From Polaromonas sp. AET17H-212 (GTDB taxonomy: Bacteria; Pseudomonadota; Gammaproteobacteria; Burkholderiales; Burkholderiaceae_C), in the NCBI RefSeq assembly GCF_002379085.1, contig NZ_NBZW01000001.1:310001-374000 (forward strand): DNA of 64,000 bases. The letters are read 5' to 3'. Below the pieces are notes generated by a model. That model was not told the origin of the DNA and did no database searches. It saw only the letters and a program-made list of their open reading frames with translations. This document shows positions 25,046-32,173 of this stretch, in pieces. The first letter of the stretch is position 1, and each line of letters begins with the position of its first letter. The translations under genes were made by a program, and so were the position numbers.

Positions 25046-25068
25046 TTTACTTGACTCAGTCAAGTAAA
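25046..25068. promoter_or_regulatory. perfect 23-bp palindromic operator before MarR-GNAT gene
   Basis: Arms TTTACTTGACT (25046-25056) and AGTCAAGTAAA (25058-25068) are perfect complements around a single C. It ends 9 bp before the ATG at 25078, overlapping the ribosome-binding region. This is typical of an autoregulatory MarR-type site. Confidence 0.75.
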
Positions 25069-25077
25069 TCAGGAATC

Positions 25078-26037
25078 ATGGCGACCATGCCACCGCGCAC
25101 CGCTTCCACCTCCACTTCCGTTTCCGCCGCCCACGTCAAGGCGGTTCGCCGCTTCAATCGTTTCTACACCCAGCGCATCGGCGTGCTCGCCCCCTACCTG
25201 GGCAGCGAGTTTTCACTGACCGAGGTGCGCGTGTTGTACGAACTGGCGCATCGCGACCAGCCCACGGCCACCGAACTGGGCCGTGAGCTGTCCCTTGATG
25301 CCGGTTACCTCAGCCGCATCCTGCGCCGCTTTGAACGCGAGGGCTGGATGGCCCGCACGCCCTCGCCCGCCGATGCCCGCCAAAGCCTGCTGCAGCTCAC
25401 CGAGGCCGGCCACCAGGTGTTTGCCCCGCTGCAACAACGTTCGCGCGACGAGGCTGCCGCGCTGCTGGCGCCGCTGGGCAGGCCGGCGCAGCAGCAACTG
25501 ACCCAGGCGCTCGCCACCGTGGAGCGTCTGCTGGCGCCGGACGCGCGCCCCGCCGCGCAGAACGTGGTGCTGCGCGACCCGCAAGCCGGCGACATGGGCT
25601 GGGTGGTGCAGCAGCATGGCGAGGTCTATGCGCGCGAGTACGGCTGGGACAACACTTTCGAGGCGCTGGTGGCGGAGATCGTCGCCGGCTATGTGCGCCA
25701 GCACCAGCCTGACTGGGAGCGCTGCTGGATCGCCGAGGTTGATGGCGAACGTGTCGGTTCGGCCTTTGTCGTGCGCAAGTCCAAAACCGTGGCGCAACTG
25801 CGCCTGCTGATCCTGGCGCCGCAGGCCCGCGGGCTGGGGCTGGGCGCACGCCTGACCGATGAATGCCTGGCCTTTGCGCGCAGCAAGGGTTACAAAAAAA
25901 TGGTGCTCTGGACCAACAGCTGCCTGGACAGCGCGCGCGCCCTGTACGCCAGGCGCGGCTTCCAGCTGGTCAACAGCGAGCCCTACACCGGCTTCGGCAA
26001 AAACCTGGTCGGCGAGACCTGGGAACTGCGGCTGTGA
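25078..26037 (+). CDS. MarR-GNAT fusion: HTH regulator with acetyltransferase domain
   Basis: 319 residues. Residues about 20-145 form a MarR winged helix (FSLTEVRVLYELAHRDQPTA, ELSLDAGYLSRILRRFEREG, RTPSPADARQS). Residues about 160-315 form a GNAT N-acetyltransferase, with LRLLILAPQARGLGLGARLTD holding the acetyl-CoA pyrophosphate-binding R/Q-x-x-G-x-G/A loop, and LYARRGFQLV near the end. The start at 25078 was chosen for the AGGA site at 6-7 bp; the earlier in-frame ATG at 25051 lies inside the palindrome. The fusion is a known bacterial architecture whose ligand and acetylation target are mostly unknown. The EamA exporter gene follows after 16 bp. Confidence 0.92.
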   Translation: MATMPPRTASTSTSVSAAHVKAVRRFNRFYTQRIGVLAPYLGSEFSLTEVRVLYELAHRDQPTATELGRELSLDAGYLSRILRRFEREGWMARTPSPADARQSLLQLTEAGHQVFAPLQQRSRDEAAALLAPLGRPAQQQLTQALATVERLLAPDARPAAQNVVLRDPQAGDMGWVVQQHGEVYAREYGWDNTFEALVAEIVAGYVRQHQPDWERCWIAEVDGERVGSAFVVRKSKTVAQLRLLILAPQARGLGLGARLTDECLAFARSKGYKKMVLWTNSCLDSARALYARRGFQLVNSEPYTGFGKNLVGETWELRL

Positions 26038-26053
26038 ACCGCCCGCCGCCCCG

Positions 26054-26971
26054 GTGAAGCTCAACCTGGCCCTGCTGGCCGCGGCCGCCACCGGCGTGCA
26101 GGTCGGTGCCGCCATCGTGGCCTCGCGGTTTGTCGTGGCCGAGGTGCCGCCGCTGACCCTGGCCCTGCTGCGCTACGCGATTGGTTTTGCCTGCCTGCTG
26201 CCCTTCTTCTTGAAGTCTTTCATGGCTCCAGCCCTTGAGGGACAAGCGCGAGCAGCTCTTAAAAATATAGCAACCGCTGACTGGCTGGCCATGGCCGCGC
26301 TCGGCACCGGCCAGTTCGCGGTGTTGATCGCGCTGCTCAATTTCGGCCTGCAGCACATCGGTGCCGGCCAGGCGGCACTGATCTTCAGCCTGTTCCCGCT
26401 GCTGACCCTGCTGCTGTCCAGCGCGCTCGGGCGCGAACGCATTTCGGCCGCGCTGCTGGCCGGTGTGCTGCTGTCCATCACCGGCGTGGCGCTGTCGCTG
26501 TGGCCCAAACTCCAGGCACCGCACCCGGGCCACTGGTGGGGTGAGGCGGCGGTGCTGGCCAGTGCCGGCGTCGGCGCGCTGTGCAGCGTGTTGTACCGCC
26601 CTTACCTGCAGCGCTACCCGACGCTGGCGGTGTCCAGTTTTGCGATGCTGGTGTCGGTGCTGTTTCTCGGCCTGCTGGCCCTGGCCGAGAACTGGCCGGC
26701 GCGGGTCATGGCGCTCGGCCTGCAGAGCTGGACCGTGGTCGCACTGATCGGCATCTCCAGCGGCATCGGCTACTTCTGGTGGCTCTACGCCCTCAAGCAC
26801 GAATCGCCGACGCGGGTCACCGTGTTTCTCGCGCTCAATCCACTGACGGCAGCCCTGCTCGGTGTGCTTTTTCTCGGCGAAGCCCTTTCCCCATGGTCGG
26901 CAGCAGCTATCTTTTTAATAGCATCCGGTTTGTGGCTGGCAACCCGCGGCGCGGCGCCGGCCCGGCGATAA
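26054..26971 (+). CDS. EamA/DMT-family transporter
   Basis: 305 residues with ten predicted membrane helices in two EamA repeats (about 1-135 and 160-300), typical of the drug/metabolite transporter superfamily (RhaT/YdcZ-like). A GTG start at 26054 is used; no ATG is available between the preceding stop and the first helix. Substrate is unknown; such exporters handle amino acids, nucleosides or toxic metabolites. Two copies of the dispersed 17-bp-core element lie in frame. One encodes AALKNIAT in the second-to-third-helix loop (about 68-75) and the other AAAIFLIASG in the last helix (about 283-292). This is unusual and suggests the element contributed protein sequence. Confidence 0.88.
   Translation: MKLNLALLAAAATGVQVGAAIVASRFVVAEVPPLTLALLRYAIGFACLLPFFLKSFMAPALEGQARAALKNIATADWLAMAALGTGQFAVLIALLNFGLQHIGAGQAALIFSLFPLLTLLLSSALGRERISAALLAGVLLSITGVALSLWPKLQAPHPGHWWGEAAVLASAGVGALCSVLYRPYLQRYPTLAVSSFAMLVSVLFLGLLALAENWPARVMALGLQSWTVVALIGISSGIGYFWWLYALKHESPTRVTVFLALNPLTAALLGVLFLGEALSPWSAAAIFLIASGLWLATRGAAPARR
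26218..26271 (-). repeat. dispersed 17-bp-core element, copy 4 (inside EamA gene)
   Basis: Core at 26255-26271, minus strand GCTATATTTTTAAGAGC, followed by TGCTCGCGC and AAGGGCTGGAGCC, an excellent match to the shared arm. It is read in frame by the EamA gene on the opposite strand. Confidence 0.75.
26869..26922 (-). repeat. dispersed 17-bp-core element, copy 5 (inside EamA gene)
   Basis: Core at 26906-26922, minus strand GCTATTAAAAAGATAGC, followed by TGCTGCCG and AAAGGGCT. On the plus strand it encodes AAIFLIAS in the last membrane helix of the EamA protein. Confidence 0.65.
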
Positions 26972-26978
26972 TCGGGCC

Positions 26979-27563
26979 ATGAATGCATCGCCCGGCCCAG
27001 AAGAAGTCCCCCGCCCGCAGCCCCAGTCCCTGAGCGACCTGTTTGTCTCCTTCACCCTGCTGGCGCTGCAGGGTTTCGGCGGTGTACTGGCCGTCGTGCA
27101 GCGTGAACTGGTCGAGAAAAAACGCTGGATGACGCGCGAGGAGTTTGTCGAGGAATGGGCCGTCGCGCAAATCATGCCCGGCCCCAACGTCGTCAACCTC
27201 TCGCTGATGATCGGTCACCGCTACTTCGGTCTGCGCGGCGCCATGGTGGCGCTGGCCGGCATGCTGGCGGTGCCGCTGCTGGTGGTGTTGCTGCTGGCGC
27301 TGGTGTATGCGCAGTTCGCCGGCCACCCCGGCGTGGCCGGCGCCCTGCGCGGCATGGGGGCGGTGGCCGCGGGCCTGATTGCCGCCACCGGCCTCAAGTT
27401 GATGGGCGCGCTGAAAACCCATCCGCTGGGGCTGCCGCTGTGTATTGCCTTGGCCGTGGCGTGTTTTGCCGCCATCGCCTTGCTGCGCCTGCCGCTGGCT
27501 TATGTGCTGCTCGGCCTCGGCGGGCTGGCCTGCACCCTGACCTACCGCAAGCTCGCAGCATGA
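26979..27563 (+). CDS. chrA: chromate transporter, N-terminal-type half
   Basis: 194 residues, one CHR (chromate ion transporter) domain. It has the conserved FTLLALQGFGGVLAVVQREL near the start, the EEWAVAQIMPGPNVVNLSLM motif (PGPN) and about five hydrophobic segments. In short-chain CHR systems two such half-proteins, encoded by paired genes, form the transporter. The next gene overlaps this one by 4 bp (ATGA) and encodes the second half. The role is export of chromate or another oxyanion; the true substrate of many short CHR pairs is not established. Confidence 0.9.
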   Translation: MNASPGPEEVPRPQPQSLSDLFVSFTLLALQGFGGVLAVVQRELVEKKRWMTREEFVEEWAVAQIMPGPNVVNLSLMIGHRYFGLRGAMVALAGMLAVPLLVVLLLALVYAQFAGHPGVAGALRGMGAVAAGLIAATGLKLMGALKTHPLGLPLCIALAVACFAAIALLRLPLAYVLLGLGGLACTLTYRKLAA

Positions 27564-28132
27564 GCCTGAACCTGCAATGGACCGACTGGCTCGGCATGTT
27601 TGTGCATTTCCTGTCACTGTCGCTGCTGTCGATAGGCGGCGCCATCACCACCGCGCCCGACATGCACCGCTACCTGGTGGACCGGCAGCACTGGCTGACC
27701 GATCCGCAGTTCAACGCTTCGGTGGCGATTGCGCAGGCCGCGCCCGGCCCCAACGTGCTGTTTGTCGCGCTGATGGGCTGGCAGGTGGGCCTGAACGCGG
27801 GCGGCCCGCTGCTGGGCCTGTTCGGCGTGCTGGTCACCATGCTGGGCATCATGCTGCCCAGCACCACGCTGACCTACCTGGCCGCCAGCTGGGGCCACCG
27901 CAACCGCAACCTGCGCTGGGTGCGCGCCTTCAAGCAGGGCATGGCGCCCATCGTGATTGCGCTGCTGATCGCCACCGGCTGGATCCTCGCCAGCGCCAAC
28001 GTCGCCAGCCTGAGAGACTGGCCGGTGGCGCTGCTGACCGTGGTGACGGCGCTGATTGTCTGGCGCACCCGCATGCATTTGCTGTGGCTGCTGGGGGCGG
28101 GCGCGCTGCTGGGCTGGTTCGGCTGGATCTGA
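27560..28132 (+). CDS. chromate transporter, C-terminal-type half
   Basis: 190 residues, the second CHR domain of a split chromate transporter. It shows FLSLSLLSIGGAITTAPDMH, the PGPN motif in IAQAAPGPNVLFVALMGW, and five to six membrane helices. The ATG at 27560 overlaps the stop of the first half (ATGA), so the two are translated together and presumably assemble in opposite orientations in the inner membrane. The longer open frame upstream in this phase is antisense-like noise over the first gene. Confidence 0.9.
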   Translation: MSLNLQWTDWLGMFVHFLSLSLLSIGGAITTAPDMHRYLVDRQHWLTDPQFNASVAIAQAAPGPNVLFVALMGWQVGLNAGGPLLGLFGVLVTMLGIMLPSTTLTYLAASWGHRNRNLRWVRAFKQGMAPIVIALLIATGWILASANVASLRDWPVALLTVVTALIVWRTRMHLLWLLGAGALLGWFGWI

Positions 28133-28135
28133 ATG

Positions 28136-28189
28136 AAAACGGGCTTTTTCCTATAAGGAACGGGCGCCAGCAGCTATCAAAAAAAGAGC
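28136..28189 (-). repeat. dispersed 17-bp-core element, copy 6 (intergenic)
   Basis: Core at 28173-28189, minus strand GCTCTTTTTTTGATAGC, followed by TGCTGGCGCCCG. It also forms a larger hairpin GGCGCCA/TGGCGCC (28163-28199) between the convergent chrA-like and rlmB genes, where it may act as a terminator. Confidence 0.7.
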
Positions 28190-28203
28190 AGTTGGCGCCG
28201 CAC

Positions 28204-28953
28204 TCAGCTGCGCTGGCGCAGCGCCTCGTAAAGGCAGACGCCGCTGGCCACCGAGACGTTGAGGCTTTCGACGGCGCCGCGCATCGGGATGCGGACCAGC
28301 TCGTCGCAGGTCTTGCGTGTCAGCTGGCGCATGCCCTCGCCTTCGGCACCCAGCACCAGCGCCACCGGGCCCTTCAGGTCCACGTCGTAAATGGTTTTTT
28401 CGGCATCGTCGCTGGTGCCTATGCACCAGATGTTGCGTTCCTTGAGCTCACCCAGGGTGCGCGCCAGGTTGGTCACCATGAAATACGGCATGGTTTCGGC
28501 GGCGCCGCTGGCCACCTTGGCGACCGTCGCGCTGATACCGGCCGCATGGTCCTTGGGCGCAATCACCGCGTGCGCGCCGGCGCCGTCGGCCACACGCAGG
28601 CAGGCGCCGAGGTTGTGCGGGTCGGTCACGCCGTCGAGCACCAGCAGCAGCGGCGACTCTTCCCCGGCGGCCTCGAGCTGCTCCAGCAGTTCGTCCAGCG
28701 ACTTGACCTGCGGCACGGCGTCGACCCGCGCCACCACGCCCTGGTGGCCGTGGCTGCCGCACATCTTGGCCAGCCGCAGCCCGTCCGACTCGATCAGCCG
28801 GATGCCGGCCTCCCGGGCGCGGTCGACAAACTGGCGCATGCGCGCGTCGCGCCGCGACACGTCAAAAAACACCTCGAAAACGGATTGCGGCGCGGTTTTG
28901 ATGCGCACGCCGACGGCGTGGAAGCCGAACAGGACTTTGGGGGAAGAAGACAT
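28204..28953 (-). CDS. rlmB: 23S rRNA (guanosine-2'-O-)-methyltransferase RlmB
   Basis: 249 residues, SpoU/TrmH (SPOUT) family, methylating the 2'-OH of G2251 (E. coli numbering) in the peptidyl-transferase P loop. The N-terminal L30e-like substrate domain (about 1-85) begins VLFGFHAVGVRIK. The catalytic trefoil-knot domain shows the family motifs LVLDGVTDPHNLGACLRVAD (motif 1), LVLGAEGEGM (motif 2) and IPMRGAVESLNVSVASGVCLYE (motif 3). Start at 28953 (MSSSPKVLFG); the longer frame upstream has no homology. No operon partner on this side. Confidence 0.95.
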   Translation of the reverse strand: MSSSPKVLFGFHAVGVRIKTAPQSVFEVFFDVSRRDARMRQFVDRAREAGIRLIESDGLRLAKMCGSHGHQGVVARVDAVPQVKSLDELLEQLEAAGEESPLLLVLDGVTDPHNLGACLRVADGAGAHAVIAPKDHAAGISATVAKVASGAAETMPYFMVTNLARTLGELKERNIWCIGTSDDAEKTIYDVDLKGPVALVLGAEGEGMRQLTRKTCDELVRIPMRGAVESLNVSVASGVCLYEALRQRS

Positions 28954-29024
28954 CCTTTGATTATCGCTGCACCACCTCGCCTCCTGACAGCAGGGCGCGC
29001 CAGGGGGATGGGCAGCAAGAGGGG

Positions 29025-29354
29025 ATGCCCAAAATAATAACAAAATGTTTTTGCTTCAGCGACGCGCAGCTTGAGCAGGCCCTGAGCCAGTTCATCGGCC
29101 CGCTGGTGAAAATGATCGTGAAGAAGGAAGTGGCCCGGCATACCGCGCGGGAGACGCTGCCGCAGTCCCTGGCGGCCGAAATCGACCGACCCGCCAACCG
29201 TGCCGGCGTTCTGGCGGCGATGCAAACACTCCAGCGCCAGGGTCTGCGCCCTGCCCCGATCGCTATTCTATTGATAGCTTCCTGCGCATATACATCGGGC
29301 GCTACAGGCCCATTTGACCCTAAGCCGCGACGACCTGTCCCGCCTCGATGGTGA
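29025..29354 (+). pseudogene. short ORF, possible C-terminal remnant interrupted by a repeat
   Basis: 109 codons. The first 65 residues look like real protein (FSDAQLEQALSQFIGPLVKMIVKKEVARHT...LAAEIDRPANRAGVLAAM). They resemble the C-terminal helical segment that follows the kinase or sensor domain in some proteobacterial Ser/Thr kinases and regulators ('LxxxxGPxAxxLVxRxA'). The rest is encoded by a dispersed 17-bp-core element (AILLIAS) and by the antisense of the next gene, so the natural end seems lost. The ATG has a GA-rich sequence only 3 bp before it. I read this as a remnant or a marginal small gene, not a certain CDS. Confidence 0.35.
29262..29315 (+). repeat. dispersed 17-bp-core element, copy 7
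   Basis: Core at 29262-29278, GCTATTCTATTGATAGC, followed by TTCCTGCGC and CGGGCGCTACAGGCCCATTT. It ends 5 bp before the stop codon of the minus-strand ABC ATPase gene. Confidence 0.65.
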
Positions 29355-30057
29355 TGCGCCGCTCGCAGCGCGCAGCGATGGCAGGGTCGTGCGTCACCAG
29401 CACCAGCGTGGTGCCCAGTTCCTGGTTGAGTTCGAACATCAGCGCCATGACTTTTTCGCCGGTGGCAAAGTCCAGGCTGCCGGTGGGCTCGTCGGCCAGC
29501 AGCACCGCCGGTTGCACCACAAAGGCCCGGGCCAGCGCCACTCGCTGCTGCTCGCCGCCCGACAACACCTTGGGGTAGTGGCCCAGGCGTTCACCGAGGC
29601 CGACACGTTTGAGCATCTCGCTGGCCTGCGCCCGCGCATTCTTCGCGCCCGACAGTTCCAGCGGCAGCATCACGTTTTCCAGCGCGTTGAGGTTGCCCAT
29701 GAGCTGGAAGCTCTGGAACACAAAACCGACCTTCTGGGCCCGCAGCGCCGCGCGGTCGTCTTCGCTGAGCGCAAACAGGTCCTGGCCGGCCAGCCTCACC
29801 GTGCCCTGGGTGGGTGTGTCCAGCCCGGCGATGATGGACAGCAGCGTGCTTTTGCCCGAACCGGAAGCCCCGACAATGGCGGCAGTCTCCCTGGCCGCAA
29901 GTGCGAAGTCAATATCGCGCAAAATGGTCAGCGTACCCGTCGAGTCGCTCACGCTCTTGAAAACATGCTCGACGGAAATAATTGAAGATGAACGGTTTCC
30001 CGCCCCTGCCGCCAAGGTGGACGGCGCTGCAGAAACAGGAACAACGGGTTCAAACAT
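29320..30057 (-). CDS. ABC transporter ATP-binding protein, YbbA/LolD type
   Basis: 245 residues, a single nucleotide-binding domain: Walker A GASGSGKST, Q-loop in FVFQSFQLM, signature LSGGEQQRVALARA, Walker B LLADEPTGSLD and the switch histidine in VTHDP. It groups with MacB/LolD/YbbA ATPases, which pair with FtsX-like permeases. The adjacent divergent arylesterase matches the E. coli ybbA-tesA arrangement, so YbbA-like is the best name. No permease gene is next to it here. The start at 30057 (MFEPVVPV) overlaps the divergent arylesterase start by two bases. About 30 variable residues precede the first beta strand. Confidence 0.9.
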   Translation of the reverse strand: MFEPVVPVSAAPSTLAAGAGNRSSSIISVEHVFKSVSDSTGTLTILRDIDFALAARETAAIVGASGSGKSTLLSIIAGLDTPTQGTVRLAGQDLFALSEDDRAALRAQKVGFVFQSFQLMGNLNALENVMLPLELSGAKNARAQASEMLKRVGLGERLGHYPKVLSGGEQQRVALARAFVVQPAVLLADEPTGSLDFATGEKVMALMFELNQELGTTLVLVTHDPAIAARCERRITIEAGQVVAA

Positions 30058-30769
30058 GCCAGCCTTGTCGGATATTTTGGGAATGATTCGCCCTGACTTT
30101 ACCAAGCCCGGGCGGCGCGCGGGTCTGCTCGGCCTGATGCTCTGCACTTTCATGCTGGTATTGCCGCAGAACGGGCAGGCCCAGGCGGTTGCCCAAGCGG
30201 CGGCCGGCGCCGGCCCGACGATTCTGGTGGTCGGCGATTCGCTGAGCGCCGAATACGGCCTCAAACGCGGCAGCGGCTGGGTCAGGTTGCTGGAGCAGCG
30301 CCTGGCCAGCGAAAAAATTCCGGCCCGGGTGGTCAACGCCAGCATCAGTGGCGACACCACCTCGGGCGGGCGCTCGCGCCTGCCGGCCCTGCTGAGCCAG
30401 CACAAGCCCGGCGTGGTCATCATCGAGCTGGGCGGCAACGACGCCCTGCGCGGCTTGCCGCTGGACATGACCGAAGGCAACCTGCGCGCCATGACGCAGG
30501 CGGCGCAGAAGGCCGGCGCCAGGGTGCTGCTGGTGGGCATGCAGGTGCCGCCCAACTACGGCAGCGACTATGCGGCCAAATTTTCCGGCCTGTTTGCCAA
30601 GGTCGCGAAAGACCGCAAGGCCGCGCTCGTGCCTTTCCTGCTCAAGGGCGTGGGCGACACCGACGATGCCACCCGGCTGTTCCAGGCCGACCGCATCCAT
30701 CCCAATGAGCAGGCGCATCCGCTGATGCTGGCCAATGTCTGGCCTGAACTGAGAAAACTTCTCAAGTGA
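30056..30769 (+). CDS. tesA: arylesterase / lysophospholipase, SGNH (TesA-like)
   Basis: 237 residues. SGNH hydrolase with block I VVGDSLSAEYGL (nucleophile Ser62), block III GGNDALRGL and block V DRIHPNEQAH with the Asp/His pair. An N-terminal signal peptide (GRRAGLLGLMLCTFMLVLP...AQA) sends it to the periplasm, where TesA-type enzymes act as thioesterase, arylesterase and lysophospholipase. The start at 30056 is the first ATG; 30083 is an alternative that also keeps the signal. Its stop overlaps the GTG start of mnmH (GTGA). It is divergent from the YbbA-like ATPase, the conserved tesA-ybbA neighbourhood. Confidence 0.93.
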   Translation: MPALSDILGMIRPDFTKPGRRAGLLGLMLCTFMLVLPQNGQAQAVAQAAAGAGPTILVVGDSLSAEYGLKRGSGWVRLLEQRLASEKIPARVVNASISGDTTSGGRSRLPALLSQHKPGVVIIELGGNDALRGLPLDMTEGNLRAMTQAAQKAGARVLLVGMQVPPNYGSDYAAKFSGLFAKVAKDRKAALVPFLLKGVGDTDDATRLFQADRIHPNEQAHPLMLANVWPELRKLLK

Positions 30770-31821
30770 GCATCGACCGCATCACGGCCCAGGAGGCGCT
30801 GGTCCGCCTTGCCGATTTCTCGACCGTCATCGACGCCCGCAGCGAAGGAGAATACGCCGAGGACCACCTGCCCGGCGCCGTCAACTGGCCCAGCCTGAAC
30901 GACGAGGAACGCAGGATTGTCGGCACGCGTTACAAGCAGATCAACCAGTTCGAGGCGAAAAAGCTGGGCGCCGCGCTGGTTGCCAAAAACATTGCGGCCC
31001 ACATCCAGCGCGAGGTGCTGGACAAGCCGCGCGAATGGCAACCGCTGGTGTACTGCTGGCGCGGCGGCAAACGCAGCGGTTCGCTGGCGCTGATCCTGGA
31101 CCAGATCGGCTTCAAGGTGACCCTGGTGGACGGCGGCTACAAGGCCTTCCGGGCCGCCCTGGTCGCCGACCTGCCGCAACTCGCCGCCCGCCACAGCTAC
31201 CAGGTGGTGTGCGGCACCACCGGCAGCGGCAAAACCCGGCTGCTGCAGGCCCTGCAGGCCCAGGGCGCGCAGGTGCTGGACCTGGAGGCGCTGGCCAACC
31301 ACCGCAGTTCGGTGCTGGGCCTGATCCCCGGCGTGCCGCAGCCCAGCCAGAAGGCTTTTGACAGCCTGATCTGGGCCGCGCTGCGCAGCTTCGATCCGGC
31401 CCGGCCGGTCTACATCGAGAGCGAAAGCAAGAAGGTCGGCAACGTGGCCGTGCCCGAAGGCCTGATCGCCGCCATGCGCGCCGCCCCCTGCCTGCAGCTG
31501 GAGCTGGCCGAAGACGAACGTGTCGCGCTGCTGCTCGAGGACTATGATTTTTTTGTCAAGGACATCGCCTTCTTTTGCGAGCGCCTGGGCGCGCTGACCG
31601 AGGCCCGCGGCAAGGACACCGTGCAGGACTGGCAGGCGCGTGCACGCAGCGGCGACGTGGCCTCCGTGGTGCGCGAGTTGCTGGTCAGGCACTACGACCC
31701 GGTGTACCTGCAGTCGATGCGGCGCAACTTCAGCCACTACGAAACCGCCCGGGTCCTCGCGCCACGCGACCACACGGCCGCGGCGATGGCCGAGCTCGCC
31801 GCCCGCATGCTGGCCGGCTGA
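30766..31821 (+). CDS. mnmH: tRNA 2-selenouridine synthase
   Basis: 351 residues (GTG start). The N-terminal rhodanese domain (1-125) has the DAR loop and the catalytic Cys97 in VYCWRGGKRSG. The C-terminal part (about 140-350) has a P-loop GTTGSGKT and follows the SelU/MnmH family. The enzyme replaces sulfur by selenium at the wobble 2-thiouridine of Lys, Glu and Gln tRNAs via a geranylated intermediate, using selenophosphate. SelD is not in this window. Translation is coupled to the arylesterase by a 4-bp GTGA overlap. Confidence 0.93.
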   Translation: MSIDRITAQEALVRLADFSTVIDARSEGEYAEDHLPGAVNWPSLNDEERRIVGTRYKQINQFEAKKLGAALVAKNIAAHIQREVLDKPREWQPLVYCWRGGKRSGSLALILDQIGFKVTLVDGGYKAFRAALVADLPQLAARHSYQVVCGTTGSGKTRLLQALQAQGAQVLDLEALANHRSSVLGLIPGVPQPSQKAFDSLIWAALRSFDPARPVYIESESKKVGNVAVPEGLIAAMRAAPCLQLELAEDERVALLLEDYDFFVKDIAFFCERLGALTEARGKDTVQDWQARARSGDVASVVRELLVRHYDPVYLQSMRRNFSHYETARVLAPRDHTAAAMAELAARMLAG

Positions 31822-31839
31822 AACGCAGACCCCAACAAA

Positions 31840-31879
31840 CAGGCCCCGGAGGAACAGCTGCCTGTCCCTGCGGGGCCTG
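31840..31879 (+). terminator. stem-loop downstream of mnmH
   Basis: Perfect 9-bp arms CAGGCCCCG (31840-31848) and CGGGGCCTG (31871-31879) around a 22-nt loop, 18 bp after the mnmH stop. There is no T-run; it may be a factor-assisted terminator or a 3'-end protecting hairpin. Confidence 0.5.
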
Positions 31880-31891
31880 GTGGCCGCATCA

Positions 31892-31945
31892 GCTCTCAAA
31901 AAGAGAGCTATTTGCGATGGTAGATCAAGGGCTGGAGCCCGATTT
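31892..31945 (+). repeat. dispersed 17-bp-core element, copy 8 (intergenic)
   Basis: Core at 31892-31908, GCTCTCAAAAAGAGAGC, a perfect 6-bp hairpin with loop AAAAA, followed by TATTTGCG, AAGGGCTGGAGCC and CGATTT. This is one of the cleanest copies and defines the consensus. Confidence 0.8.
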
Positions 31946-31974
31946 GATTCAGATGACCGAAGGTCTCCGGCACC

Positions 31975-32148
31975 TCAGGGTGCAGGATCGGCCGGTGGCG
32001 GCGTGCCGCCTGCGTCTTCACCATCGGGCGTATCGTCATCGGGCAGGTCCGGCTTGCCTTCGGCCTTGCGCTTGAGCTTTTCTTCTTTCTTCTTCTTTTT
32101 GGCCAGCTCTTTCTGACGTTTTTCGTAGGAATAATTGGGAGTTGCCAC
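31975..32148 (-). CDS. small lysine-rich protein of unknown function (57 aa)
   Basis: A short open frame, GTG start at 32148, TGA at 31975. The protein starts VATPNYSYEKRQKELAKKKK, continues with a Lys/Glu helix (KEEKLKRKAEG) and ends in an acidic, proline-rich tail (DLPDDDTPDGEDAGGTPPPA). I recognise this pattern, 'MATPNYSYEKRQKELAKKKKKEEK', as a short conserved Burkholderiales protein without known function. The charged helix plus acidic tail suggests a nucleic-acid- or ribosome-associated peptide. It lies 25 bp downstream of the metC-like gene stop, on the opposite side of its transcript end from purA, but both are on the minus strand. Confidence 0.7.
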   Translation of the reverse strand: MATPNYSYEKRQKELAKKKKKEEKLKRKAEGKPDLPDDDTPDGEDAGGTPPPADPAP

Positions 32149-32173
32149 AGCGTGCTTTCTTCAGGAATATGTC

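Noticed and set aside
29609-30055. Extended upstream reading frame of the arylesterase gene
   Set aside because: It is antisense to the ABC ATPase and lacks a signal peptide; the signal peptide begins after 30056.
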